NCBI RefSeq assembly: GCF_051622035.1
Contig: NC_135356.1
Location: forward strand, 14,246,079 to 14,310,078
Direction: 5' to 3'
Length of the DNA stretch: 64,000 nucleotides
Source: Arctopsyche grandis
Taxonomy: Eukaryota > Arthropoda > Insecta > Trichoptera > Hydropsychidae
Shown: piece after piece, positions 43,655 to 57,870 of the stretch
Position numbering within the stretch: the first letter of the stretch is position 1
Layout of the letters: the number at the start of each line of letters is the position of its first letter
Position numbers and translations under genes: made by a program
Notes under the pieces: generated by a model
Databases searched by the model: none
Seen by the model: only the letters and a program-made list of their open reading frames with translations
What the model was told of the DNA's origin: nothing

Positions 43655-44638
43655 GCTGACGCGCGGCTTTCAGACTTTCATATTTCCGATTCATTTGTGC
43701 GACGAAGTATTACTGGCGCCAGTATTTTACGCTACTGTCGTACCTTTAGTTTCGTGGCTCGCTGTGAAAAAGTTCATCATAGATCCAATAAATCGAGAGA
43801 AGGAAAACAGAGAGATACGGAAAAATTTAGAGAAAATAGCAAAGCCAAGTAAATACAATAAAGCCATCACACAAAATCATTTCGATTTGATGTATTGTTT
43901 TTTTGTATTCGATTTAACTTTATGTGATTTAACTTAGAATGGAAGAGATGAGACGCGAGGCTATATGGGCTACAAAACTTATGCACGAAATGTACAATCG
44001 TGTGCACAATGAAGAAACTAAAAATAAAGGACTCATAATTATTAAAGCGCTCTATGGAAAACTCCCTTCAGGTATGAAAAAATACAAATATATATTACAA
44101 ACAACTAAAAAAATCTATTGTAAGTATTCGTCAAATTCGCCTGCTATTTTTATTACACATGCACTTGCGTCAGCGATCTGATATATAATTGTATGCGATG
44201 TTAAAGCGATTTTTTACAAATGATATTTGCGAATGTGTTTTTTTTTTCAAACTTAAAATACGCCGAGCCAAGTTCTGGTACATAATTTGGGTTTTTCCAG
44301 GTGTTACACAACACAACGTGGACAAAGAGGACGATGGCGAAAACGATAGTTTACCTGATGACGTGATAGATGTTACTGTTCCCGTGCAATGTTTGGTGAA
44401 GAATTCCAAGCTCGTATTGCAAATTTCGTCTAAGGTTTATAATCGTAATCTCTATTAGTAGCTGCTTATTGGAGGTTTTTTTTTAATGCTCAACTTTATA
44501 TCATTTCAGGCTCAATTACCCGGCTTCTATGACACGTGTCTCGGTGAAGACAAACACTTGTCGATAAAATACCATTACATTGATGAAATATATACGTGTA
44601 CTATCTCAGATGAAGAATCTTTGAATATACCGTCATAA
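43655..44638 (+). pseudogene. DNAJC11: DNAJC11 exons 9-12, duplicated and frameshifted
   Basis: Exon equivalents are 43655-43848, 43938-44071, 44301-44434 and 44510-44638. Exons 10-12 look identical to the functional gene, including splice sites. Exon 9 has two early synonymous changes and a net two-base gain near its 3' end (AAATTTAGAG in place of AAATCGAG), making it 194 rather than 192 bases, so joining to exon 10 is out of frame. Exons 1-8 and the promoter are absent. It cannot make DNAJC11 by itself, though read-through splicing from the complete gene upstream is conceivable. Confidence 0.88.
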
Positions 44639-44875
44639 ATACGTGCATACTTTTTAGTTCCACCGGAAAGTAAAGCTTTCTATTTGTAATGAAATGTTGA
44701 GTAATTTTGAATGTCTGTATATTTGGTTAAGAAAAAATGTTTCGATTGTTGTTTTTTTTTATGGTAGACCAAAGTTGCAATTATATGTAATTTGTTGATT
44801 GTATTATTGTTTGAAAACATTGTGTTGCTCTACTTGAACTATTATTGTTGTGAATTGAATTAGCTGTATCGATTT

Positions 44876-44878
<3 letters not shown>

Positions 44879-44955
<77 letters not shown>
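44879..44955. repeat. (TA)n microsatellite
   Basis: TA run at the position matching 32206-32247, directly abutting the 5' LTR of the element at 44956. Confidence 0.95.
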
Positions 44956-44959
<4 letters not shown>

Positions 44960-45224
44960 GGATATTAATATAAAAATGATTACAATTATGTATAATGATG
45001 TGGCTCATGCCGAACAGTTGGTACACGTATGTATTATCGTTAAGGTTGGTACCCCTGAACCGTGTGCGGTAGCGACAGTAGTAGTTGGCGTCGCGCCTTG
45101 ACGCGCCGGTTGCGTACGCGCATCGATTACCGATTGTTCTAAATAAACATAAGATTGAATTGAGATCGTCTTTACTTGTCTCTCTCTCCTGCAATCCTCC
45201 CTACTACCCAGCGGACTTCCTATA
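44956..45224 (+). repeat. 5' LTR of gag-only element 1
   Basis: It begins TGTAGGATATT and ends about CCTATA. It matches 47775-48041 with a handful of substitutions and a two-base indel in a CT run, so the two LTRs differ by about 2 percent. TGGGCGCTCGTCC follows at 45228, resembling a primer-binding site for a tRNA-Pro-like primer. Confidence 0.85.
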
Positions 45225-45680
45225 AAATGGGCGCTCGTCCGCGATAGGGATTCAGATTGCGAGAAAGGACGCTGACAATCTGACAGCTGGTCGCCATTGA
45301 GCACCACGACGACGACATCAGCTGTGACGTCACGAGACGGGCGCGAAGACAGCTGTGTCAAGAAAGGTTTCTTTCGCCGAAATTCACCACATTAGCAAAT
45401 GACTAGCTAAGACGACCTGATGACTGATGACCGATGACCACCACCACGACGAGGATACCAGCTGCGACGATTTCATCGAGAGCTGATCACCTGATGCTGT
45501 ATCAGTGTTTGTGTGTGTGTTCAGTGCTGTGTGCATAAGTCTACATATATGCCCCACCGTATATTAGTGCAACGATTTTGATGAGTTGTGTTGAAACTCT
45601 TTAGGTTATAATTGACATTCTATTTGTTTATTTACCATTCTATTTGTTTATTTGTCATTGTATTTAATTTTATTTGCAAA

Positions 45681-47681
45681 ATGGCGACTTTAGAATCGTT
45701 TGAGAATGTTAAGCGGAGTTTGAATGAAGCGGAACTGAGTGAAATAAGAGCGTTATATTTATTTGTGTTTGGAGAAGTTGGAAATTCGAGACAGTTGAGA
45801 AAGAATTTGAAAGCATTTTCAGGTTATAGATTAGATACTTCATCGGAAGAATATGAAAAGATAATAGAAAAAGTAAAGAATATGCCTATAATTAATCTCA
45901 TAATGATATGTCGGATTTTAAATATAAAAATGATCGGGACAATGAACGATATTGTCGATCGTATTGGATCATTCTTAAACAATTTGGTCCAAGATGAAGA
46001 AGAAGATGAAGAAGCGAACTTAGCTGAGGACAACGACCAAGAAGACAAGGAAGAAGATGGACAAAGCTTAGAAAGTTTTAAGCAGATCCAAGTATCAAGA
46101 CGAGATGCGCCTTTATTGTCATTTCGAGATGTAGAAGACTCTATATCGCCGTTTAACGGAAATGAAGACTATCCTGTGGAGAAATGGATAGCAGAATTTG
46201 AAGAGCTGGCCCAGATGACGAATTTGGACGACTTAAGGAAGCTCATGTATGCCAAAAAGTCATTGACGGGAGTAGCAAAGTTGTTTATACAATCTCAACG
46301 GGGAATAACAACGTGGAGAAAATTGAAAAATATTCTAATAGAAGAATTCAAAACAGTTACTAATAGTGCATTGATACATAAATTATTAATGACTAGAGTA
46401 AAACGCCGAGAAGAGAGCATCAAAGAATATATAATAAATATGCGAGAAATAGGTAGTCGGATAAACCTAGAGGCAGAAGTAATCATCCAGTATGTTATTG
46501 ATGGTATTCAAGACGAAAGCTCAAATAAAATAATTTTATATGGAGCTAAAAACTTTAAAGAATTCAAAGAGAAAGCGGAGACATATGAAAAAATTAATGT
46601 TAGAAAAGATGTTCCCTGGAATTCGAGGAAAGACGACGGAGTGTCAAACAAACACATGTATCAAAAGAAGGATACAGAAGAAAACAAATACGGTATAATT
46701 TGTTTCAATTGTAACAGGAAAGGACATAGGTCTTCAGAGTGTAGAAATAAGCACAGAGGACTGAAATGTTATAAATGCAACAGCTTTGGACATGTATATG
46801 CTAAATGTCCGATGAGAAAAGGAAAAGATGTATTGGAATCTACTGTAAATACAATAGATAATGTAAATATACCTTTAATGGAAATCTGTAAAGAGTCCGA
46901 TATGGAAAAACTGCCAAGAGAGGATATTGGTGAAAAACTTGTCACCGATGAGGAAGAAAAGAAGACTACACAAATTCTATTTGCAAACATAGTTGTCACC
47001 GAGAAAAGAAAACAAACGATGACCGGAGATGTCGGGTCAACGGAAGAAAAGCAGCAGAATAATAGTGAGGAACTGACTGTTCTCACCGAGAATCTGAATA
47101 AAGTACAAGAAGAGCTAGCGGAGAGAAACAAAGAAATTTCACAGCTCAGAACGGAGAGAAATTTTATGAAGTTACGCTTGGAACAGCTTGAAGACTTGAT
47201 GTCAAACAAGGAATGTTCTTCAAAAAACATTGTGCCGAGAAGGAAGACTGATCTACAGGCGGAGGTGTCTGTTGAAGTATCAGAATATTACATGGAGCCA
47301 GGAGAATTGCATGCTGTTTCAAAGAAAGAGACTTGGAAAAAGAGATTGACTAACGGCGTGCAGAAGGAAAATGATTCAGATAAAAATATTTTATCGAATG
47401 AAGATATTTTGTATAAGAAATTCAAGAAGAAAAACAGACGGACATACAATAAGACTCGAACATCAGAAAAGCAGTACAAAGAAGAAGATTTGGTCGGAAT
47501 AGAAAAGGATTCACAATTTGAATCTGGAATGAAACTAAGACCTAAATTCATAGGACCGTATCGGGTTGATTGTAAAGTAAGAGACAACAATCAGTATGAT
47601 GTATATGAAGTGGGAGAACTCGATGGGTCAAATTTTGTTAAATCTTCAGTAGAAATGATGAATGCTTGGAGATTGAAGTGA
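45681..47681 (+). CDS. Gag-like protein fused to integrase C-terminal tail
   Basis: 666 codons from the ATG at 45681; the frame is open from 45612 but the preceding 23 codons are hydrophobic leader sequence unlike gag. In order: an acidic stretch near residues 105-130; a retrotransposon gag domain (EDYPVEKWIAEFEEL onward, about residues 155-315); two CCHC knuckles, C-x2-C-x4-H-x4-C, starting at residues 341 and 363; a charged coiled coil at about 468-510; and a basic C-terminus with KFIGPYRV near residue 620, which is the end of a Ty3/gypsy integrase. Protease, reverse transcriptase, RNase H and the integrase core are absent, yet the frame stays open. The gag would package RNA; movement would need enzymes from another element. 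The gag resembles that at 51504-53240. Confidence 0.82.
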   Translation: MATLESFENVKRSLNEAELSEIRALYLFVFGEVGNSRQLRKNLKAFSGYRLDTSSEEYEKIIEKVKNMPIINLIMICRILNIKMIGTMNDIVDRIGSFLNNLVQDEEEDEEANLAEDNDQEDKEEDGQSLESFKQIQVSRRDAPLLSFRDVEDSISPFNGNEDYPVEKWIAEFEELAQMTNLDDLRKLMYAKKSLTGVAKLFIQSQRGITTWRKLKNILIEEFKTVTNSALIHKLLMTRVKRREESIKEYIINMREIGSRINLEAEVIIQYVIDGIQDESSNKIILYGAKNFKEFKEKAETYEKINVRKDVPWNSRKDDGVSNKHMYQKKDTEENKYGIICFNCNRKGHRSSECRNKHRGLKCYKCNSFGHVYAKCPMRKGKDVLESTVNTIDNVNIPLMEICKESDMEKLPREDIGEKLVTDEEEKKTTQILFANIVVTEKRKQTMTGDVGSTEEKQQNNSEELTVLTENLNKVQEELAERNKEISQLRTERNFMKLRLEQLEDLMSNKECSSKNIVPRRKTDLQAEVSVEVSEYYMEPGELHAVSKKETWKKRLTNGVQKENDSDKNILSNEDILYKKFKKKNRRTYNKTRTSEKQYKEEDLVGIEKDSQFESGMKLRPKFIGPYRVDCKVRDNNQYDVYEVGELDGSNFVKSSVEMMNAWRLK

Positions 47682-47774
47682 TACTGTTTTATTTGAATGA
47701 AAGATGAAAAATTATAAAGAATGAAAGATGATGAATGTCATTCGAGGACGAATGTTTTGTCAGATATGGCCGAA

Positions 47775-49814
<2,040 letters not shown>

Positions 49815-50524
49815 TCTCCAGCCGCCTCCAGTTGAGGGTGCGGGCACTGCTTTGGCCGTGGCTACGGTTGCGGCTGCTTCTTCTGCCTTTACCTTTTCCA
49901 CCAGCCCTTCGAAGGCGCTCAACTTGTCCCTGAACTCCTTCAAATTGCGGGCACCATGCAGCATCCCCTTCATAGAAGACCTGCCAGGGATCCCGTCGAT
50001 GACGTATTCCATGAGGTCGCGATCCTCGATCGAACCCACGCTCGCCATCTCCCGCATCCGGTAAAAGTACTCGTTGACCGATTCCTCTGACGTTTTCTGC
50101 GACTTGGACAGCCTCCTATGGACTGACGCCCCACTCACCATCCGAGCGAACTCCTCCAGTAATGCGCTTTTGAGTTTCTCCCACGAATAGACCCCATCTT
50201 GTATGCGCAGGAACCTCTCGGCCACCCCCTTGACCAGGCGTTTCCCAAACAGCAGCTTTTCCATGCTGCCCCAACCTGCCGAGTGTGCGACTTCTTCGAT
50301 CTGCGCCACCCACTTTTCTACCGGATAGTCGTCGTTTCCGGTGAAAATGGGGACGGCGCCCTCCATGTCTTGGAAAGTCAGCTTGGCTCGGCTGGCGACT
50401 GGCTCTTCTATCGCCCTCTCCCGAACCCCTCTCCACGTCCCACGACCAGATGTCGGCCTCCTCCTCCGATACATTGTAGCACGTGGTCTTCAAACTGCCG
50501 CCTAATCCCGGTTGAGCCCCCAAT
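49815..50524 (-). pseudogene. truncated gag of tandem element 2b
   Basis: The frame from 50474 downward begins MYRRRRPTSGRG and matches the first 220 or so codons of the gag at 51504-53240, with a constant 2766-base offset. Homology ends at 49815, where the inverted LTR block starts, adding a few unrelated codons before a stop at 49761. The primer-binding sequence lies at 50507-50524 beside the shared LTR. Confidence 0.85.
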
Positions 50525-50809
50525 TGTGGGTGGAATTCCTGAATAGATGACGCTATTCAGGACCACGATGGGATGTGGCGGTGGAATTGAAGATCAAACA
50601 CGTGCGTTTTCAGTCATGTTGTTTATTAAAACGACACCACGCGGTGGTTTAACGACCAACCGCCCCCAGTGGAAGGTTAACTTCTACTAACTGTAAAATA
50701 GCGGTCATTTCGCGCCCTCTGCTTTCATCCCCCCTCTACGATCGGTCGTAACATACCCTTTCACAGCCATAGCCCATACATCAGCCTTTCGTTCAATCCC
50801 AACACTACA
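50525..50809 (-). repeat. LTR shared by elements 2 and 2b
   Basis: 285 bases; on the - strand it starts TGTAGTGTTGGGA and ends CCACCCACA. It is the 3' LTR of element 2 (a purine-rich tract abuts it at about 50810-50835) and at the same time the 5' LTR of the partial element 2b, whose primer-binding site abuts the other side. Confidence 0.88.
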
Positions 50810-51503
50810 ACTCGGCCTTTCCTGACCACAAACCTGCCCTCAGGTTTCTCTCACCTGCCGGGCCATTCCTCAATCATATTACACATAATTTTCAGACATA
50901 CTTCTCAATAATCCCAGACATACTTCACAGTAGTCTTCAACATACTCCACAATAATCTCAAACTTACTCCACAGTAACCTTAAACATATTTCAGTATCAT
51001 ATCAATTTTTCACGTTTCAATACAATTCAATCTTCAAAAAAGTTACACACAGATCATCACAATTAAAGTTACACATAAATCATCACAATTGCAATTTAAA
51101 ATCATTACAAAAAATACATAGCATTCAAATCAACACCTTCACATCGGAAACAAATCACATTTTAAAATCATTACAGGAAATACATAGCATTAAAATTAAC
51201 ACCTTTACATCGGAAACAAATCACATTTTAAAACATCACTAGAATTACATTTCAATACAATTATCTCATATTCTTCTAGGCATGTAACCAAATTAAAACA
51301 TTATTCAACATACCAAACACTCGCCAAAACATGAAAACACTAGAATAATCAATAAAACATTAACAATATTTCAAATCTTAACTACTAACAAAATAAAACA
51401 ATAATCAAATATCATGTAAGGCTTAACTAAAACCCCTCCGGGTACTCCACTTATTCTCTAATTCACTGACACACACTTCACTTCAACCGGCACAACCTAA
51501 ACA

Positions 51504-53240
51504 CTATCCGATGCCAGTCGCGATTCCACGCGGCTGTCCGATGATGTTGTCCGCGATGGACCTCCCGTCGCCCCACAGCTTTCCATGTAGTATCTTGCCA
51601 CAGATGAAGTTGACCAATATCGTTCCTGGTTCACCGATATATCCAAAAACTCCTTTCTTAATCCATGGTCTTATTTTATTTTCCATTAAAGTAACATCAA
51701 TCTGACTACGACCAAGCTTGAAAGTGAATACATTGTCCTTTGGTGTTGAAATTTTGACTGGGTCTCTTATTCCTTCTGGTGATTTATCCATATCTTTTTC
51801 TTCATGTTTCCCATTTTCTTCATCTTCATCTTTAGGATTCTTCGAATGACCATCGGGCGGTTCATCTTTATTTGAAAACGGTATGTCTCCGTTGTCCCAA
51901 AGCCTTCCAATATGCAAACCATCACCGTCCATACTTCCATCACCCATGTCCACGCCTCCATTACCCATGTCCTCACTTCGATCACCCGTGTCCAAACCGC
52001 GATCATCCATGTCTACACCGTCCTCTTCATTATTGGAAACATCTATTCCACATGGTTTGCGATGCTTACTTTCATCATTCGTTATCCTAATTGAATCTGT
52101 GGTTGATGATCGATTTTCTGTGTTCGGTCGCACTGAAGAATAGTCCAAATGAGCTCGAGACGGCGATGCTGGAGGCTCTAAGGGGGTCCTCACAATCTGA
52201 CCATGTGACATGTTTGATGTTCCATCAGCCTCGCTTGAACAGGAATCGTTAGGTTCTGCATGAGCAGACATCTCTTGTGAAGCCCGTTCTTCTTTTTCCC
52301 TCCGCAGACTCTGTTCCAACTTAACCTCGACCAGAACTCGTGGTTTTGACGTTTTATCGCGTTCCACTTTGATTTTTTCTTGCTCTCCATCCTTCAAGTC
52401 CGAATCAGCCCTCCTTACTCCTTCCGCAGCTTTTCTACGAATGGCACCGGAGCTGTTACATTGGTCTCTTACCACAGGAACACTTTCACTAGTGATGATG
52501 CCGCATCGATGTACGAAGTTCTCGCCGGCGAGGTTGTCTTCACTGCCTGTGTCGATCAGTGCCGGCGTCCTCGCCTTGGGTCTCCAGCCGCCTCCAGTTG
52601 AGGGTGCGGGCACTGCTTTGGCCGTGGCTACGGTTGCGGCTGCTTCTTCTGCCTTTACCTTTTCCACCAGCCCTTCGAAGGCGCTCAACTTGTCCCTGAA
52701 CTCCTTCAAATTGCGGGCACCATGCAGCATCCCCTTCATAGAAGACCTGCCAGGGATCCCGTCGATGACGTATTCCATGAGGTCGCGATCCTCGATCGAA
52801 CCCACGCTCGCCATCTCCCGCATCCGGTAAAAGTACTCGTTGACCGATTCCTCTGACGTTTTCTGCGACTTGGACAGCCTCCTATGGACTGACGCCCCAC
52901 TCACCATCCGAGCGAACTCCTCCAGTAATGCGCTTTTGAGTTTCTCCCACGAATAGACCCCATCTTGTATGCGCAGGAACCTCTCGGCCACCCCCTTGAC
53001 CAGGCGTTTCCCAAACAGCAGCTTTTCCATGCTGCCCCAACCTGCCGAGTGTGCGACTTCTTCGATCTGCGCCACCCACTTTTCTACCGGATAGTCGTCG
53101 TTTCCGGTGAAAATGGGGACGGCGCCCTCCATGTCTTGGAAAGTCAGCTTGGCTCGGCTGGCGACTGGCTCTTCTATCGCCCTCTCCCGAACCCCTCTCC
53201 ACGTCCCACGACCAGATGTCGGCCTCCTCCTCCGATACAT
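51504..53240 (-). CDS. Gag-protease-fragment fusion protein of LTR element 2
   Basis: 578 codons starting MYRRRR. A gag domain (DDYPVEKWVAQIEE onward) occupies about residues 35-215 and is similar to the gag of element 1. Near residue 238 it passes straight into TPALIDTGSEDNLAGENF, which carries the aspartic protease active-site triad D-T-G-S, with the zinc knuckles apparently deleted. The protease body is not recognisable afterwards: a long hydrophilic stretch follows, with D/G/M-rich near-repeats (DMGNGGVDMGDGSMDGDG), then EDEENGKHEEKDMDKS and an unrecognised hydrophobic C-terminal part of about 80 residues. RT, RNase H and integrase core are absent. Two internal deletions with retention of frame are inferred. 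Composition is GC-richer than the host sequence. Confidence 0.78.
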   Translation of the reverse strand: MYRRRRPTSGRGTWRGVRERAIEEPVASRAKLTFQDMEGAVPIFTGNDDYPVEKWVAQIEEVAHSAGWGSMEKLLFGKRLVKGVAERFLRIQDGVYSWEKLKSALLEEFARMVSGASVHRRLSKSQKTSEESVNEYFYRMREMASVGSIEDRDLMEYVIDGIPGRSSMKGMLHGARNLKEFRDKLSAFEGLVEKVKAEEAAATVATAKAVPAPSTGGGWRPKARTPALIDTGSEDNLAGENFVHRCGIITSESVPVVRDQCNSSGAIRRKAAEGVRRADSDLKDGEQEKIKVERDKTSKPRVLVEVKLEQSLRREKEERASQEMSAHAEPNDSCSSEADGTSNMSHGQIVRTPLEPPASPSRAHLDYSSVRPNTENRSSTTDSIRITNDESKHRKPCGIDVSNNEEDGVDMDDRGLDTGDRSEDMGNGGVDMGDGSMDGDGLHIGRLWDNGDIPFSNKDEPPDGHSKNPKDEDEENGKHEEKDMDKSPEGIRDPVKISTPKDNVFTFKLGRSQIDVTLMENKIRPWIKKGVFGYIGEPGTILVNFICGKILHGKLWGDGRSIADNIIGQPRGIATGIG

Positions 53241-53290
53241 TGTAGCACGTGGTCTTCAAACTGCCGCCTAATCCCGGTTGAGCCCCCAAT

Positions 53291-53568
53291 TGTGGGTGGA
53301 ATTCCTGAATAGATGACGCTATTCAGGACCACGATGGGATGTGGCGGTGGAATTGAAGATCAAACACGTGCGTTTTCAGTCATGTTGTTTATTTAAACGA
53401 CACCACGCGGTGGTTTAACGACCAACCGCCCCCAGTGGAAGGTTAACTTCTACTAACTGTAAAATAGCGGTCATTTCGCGCCCTCTGCTTTCATCCCCCC
53501 TCTACGATCGGTCGTAACATACCCTTTCACAGCCATAGCCCATACATCAGCCTTTCGTTCAATCCCAA

Positions 53569-53575
<7 letters not shown>
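53291..53575 (-). repeat. 5' LTR of element 2
   Basis: 285 bases, essentially identical to 50525-50809, so insertion or conversion was recent. It abuts (TA)n at 53576. Confidence 0.9.

Positions 53576-53655
<80 letters not shown>
53576..53655. repeat. (TA)n microsatellite
   Basis: TA run equivalent to the right part of 32206-32247. The flanking ACCATTTTTATTAAATG continues the unit 1 sequence. Confidence 0.95.
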
Positions 53656-53657
<2 letters not shown>

Positions 53658-53685
53658 ATTTTTATTAAATGAAATTTTATTGTAT

Positions 53686-55278
53686 TGTTGCGTCGGGGTG
53701 GGTGGAGGATCCAAGAAAAAGCCAACAGTCGTTTCACAGCATTTATTGATGATTAAGGAGTTACACGTATTGCTAGTGTTCAATCCAGAATGACATGATA
53801 TCGCCTACGTACCGCCTTATAAGGGGTAGATCTCTCAGGACGTCTAATCTGTTTACCTACAGTATAGTCACGTATTCGGATATGTATTCCCACGGTATGA
53901 GAAGTGCAATCATTGTTTCGCTTTCATGCACTTAGCTCGTCGCTAATCCCTAAAACCACTTACACCGGTCTCACGGTCTCTCAGGACGTCTACCCGTCTT
54001 AATCCGCTCGCAGTTACTCGGCGGCTCTGTTTAGTATACGTTACATTGCCCCCCACTTAGGTCAAATCGTCCCGATTGACCAACAAATCATAACTGATAA
54101 ATCTGCAGTAGTTACATTTATCTTCGATATCAGTCACAGTTACATTTACCATTACAGTCGTTATCTTTACAGTTACAATGGAAACAATGACATTTAAAAT
54201 CTATTACCGTTACATTAACGTTACCTTTACAATTTAAATTCTGTTACAGTTAGATTAACGTCACCTTTACAATTTAAACAATTACATTAAACCTTCGTTA
54301 AACTTCAATTTACGACACCTTTACAATGTAAACAAAAACATTTAAAATTTCGTTACACTACGATTTACGTCACCTTTACAATGGAAACAATTACATGAAA
54401 ACTTTCGTTAAACTTCAATTTACGACACCTTTACAATGGAAACAATTACATAAAACTTTCATTACACTTCACTTTACTTCACCTTTACAATGGAAACAAT
54501 TACAGTTACATTTCTAATCCCCTAAAATTAGTCATCCGATGTTCTACATTTGGAAATCATTATTTGTTAGCTCTTTGGTCCAAAATTTCTCACGTGTTTG
54601 GTCCATGTTGCTCGTATCACCAAAGTCCAAATTTGCTATGGCAGCCCCGTATTCCTGTCATGTGGTCCAGCATCCTGCTGCAGACCAACGTTCAACCCAG
54701 AACGTGCTCCAAAGCCATGTCCCACAAGAATGGCTCCCATCCTCACAAAAGTGACTTGGTCCATGTCTCTCGTGTCACCATCGTCCAAATTTGCTACGGT
54801 GGCCCAGTGTTCCTCTGTCATGTGGCCCAGCATCTTGCTGCAGACCAACGTTCAACCCAGAACGTGCTCCAAAGCCATGTCCCACAAAAATCGCCACCAT
54901 CCTCACAAAAGTGACGGTTGACCCTGGAAAATGTGCACCCCTCAGTCTGCCACTCTGCTGGTGGTGCTTCTTTTCCGTTCCCTTGACCCTGGAAAATGTG
55001 CACACCTCAGTCTGCCACTCTGCTGGTTGTGTTTCTTTTCCGTTCCATTGACCTTGGTAAATATGCACCCAACAGTCTGCCACTCTGTTGAATGTGCTTC
55101 TTTTCCGTTCCATTGACCCAACTGAAATCCATTTCTTTCTGATGTATTTTCCCGTTACATCTGCAAGTTACATCGCTAATCCCTAAAACCACTTACACCG
55201 GTCTCACGGTCTCTCAGGACGTCTACCCGTCTTAATCCGCTCGCAGTTACTCGGCGGCTCTGTTTAGTATACGTTACA
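53686..55278 (-). mobile_element. non-coding LTR retroelement 3 with target duplication
   Basis: It is flanked by GTAT on both sides (53682-53685 and 55279-55282). Unit 1 has the uninterrupted site at about 32263-32275, so this is a genuine insertion. The 360-base 3' LTR (53686-54045) has TGTTGCG and CGTTACA ends; a GGGGGG-containing purine tract beside it fixes the - strand orientation. The other LTR is cut to 106 bases (55173-55278) and its primer-binding site is gone. The interior has no coding capacity; it is made of TTACA/CCTTTACAATGGAAAC repeats and two tandem repeat blocks. Confidence 0.85.
54625..55125. repeat. tandem repeats inside LTR element 3
   Basis: Two copies of a unit of about 160 bases (GTCCAAATTTGCTAYGG to CCTCACAAAAGTGAC) are followed by about three copies of a 64-base unit (TTGACCCTGGAAAATGTGCA to TTCTTTTCCGTTCC). 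Open frames over both merely follow the periodicity. Confidence 0.85.
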
Positions 55279-55465
55279 GTATTTTAAATTATTAACTGAG
55301 CGACTGATTATATGACTGATATTATGTCATTTCGCGCATAAGATGTACATAAAACTTTTATCCAAAATTTTTTATCCTTTTACTAGCATATATGTATGTA
55401 TGTTTGTATCATATTTGTTGCAAGTGCATTTTTTGGTTCGCCATATACGTATGTATGTATTATAC

Positions 55466-57046
<1,581 letters not shown>

Positions 57047-57870
57047 TGTAATGCTACTTTATAAAATATTGAATAATTTTCTATCCAAATTTTGGACATG
57101 GTTTGTTCCAATCTGTTGCTACTTTTTTAATAATTTATTATAATTTCATTGCATGAAATATTTGAATATATGTAACACAACCTATTACAGTAAAACTTCA
57201 ATTGTCGGTAAATCTTATTTACCAACTTACAAATTACTCTATCTATGTACGTAGTAACAATAGATGAAGTTGTGCGATCTTGCGAAAATTCGAACTCGAG
57301 ATTTTGACTGATTCAAACTCAGTTTTTATCTTGCGCTACTAATATGTGCGTCTATGAAATAAGTACACTCAATTCTGATTTTACTCTTTTATGATTTTGA
57401 TATACATATTTGTCCATAAAGAAAAAAGTATCAACTATATTTTGTGATTTTATGCTTTTTAAGCTATGAACTAATCGACAATTTTTCCATATGTACAAAA
57501 GTCTACTGTGTAAAAACAGAATTGGGTGTATACTTTTTACAAAATTAATAGATTGAAGTATTTCATATATACATAGTTCTATGCCCAATCCTTTTGTGGC
57601 TATTAAAAATTGAATTGTTATTTTTGTATTTTTAATTTTGTATTAAAAGTTACATTTTTTTATTGAATTGATTGATCTTTTTTTTGTCAAATTCGCTGCG
57701 AAAATAATTCACTGAATCAGTTTCAAAAATTCTGGCAGCACACCAAAGAAGGAAAAAATATAAAAAATTATTTTAATTGTAATTATTATCTCCTGTTTTT
57801 ATTTTTATTATCTTCTATTTATATAGTTTTCCATATGCTATATAGGTTTTCCATTGCCAATGTATATATA

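Larger units (their letters stand above)
50525..53575 (-). mobile_element. pol-less LTR retrotransposon 2
   Basis: LTRs of 285 bases at 53291-53575 (5') and 50525-50809 (3') enclose a 578-codon frame and about 0.7 kb of AT-rich, C-rich-strand non-coding sequence (50810-51503). The primer-binding site next to the 5' LTR reads TGGGGGCTCAACCGGGAT, two mismatches from a tRNA-Pro type site. The 5' LTR abuts a (TA)n tract. No reverse transcriptase or integrase core is present. Confidence 0.87.

Noticed and set aside
54539-55192. Overlapping frames on both strands of LTR element 3 with repeated peptides
   Set aside because: They follow the 160-base and 64-base tandem repeats and show no domain, no codon bias and no consistent start.
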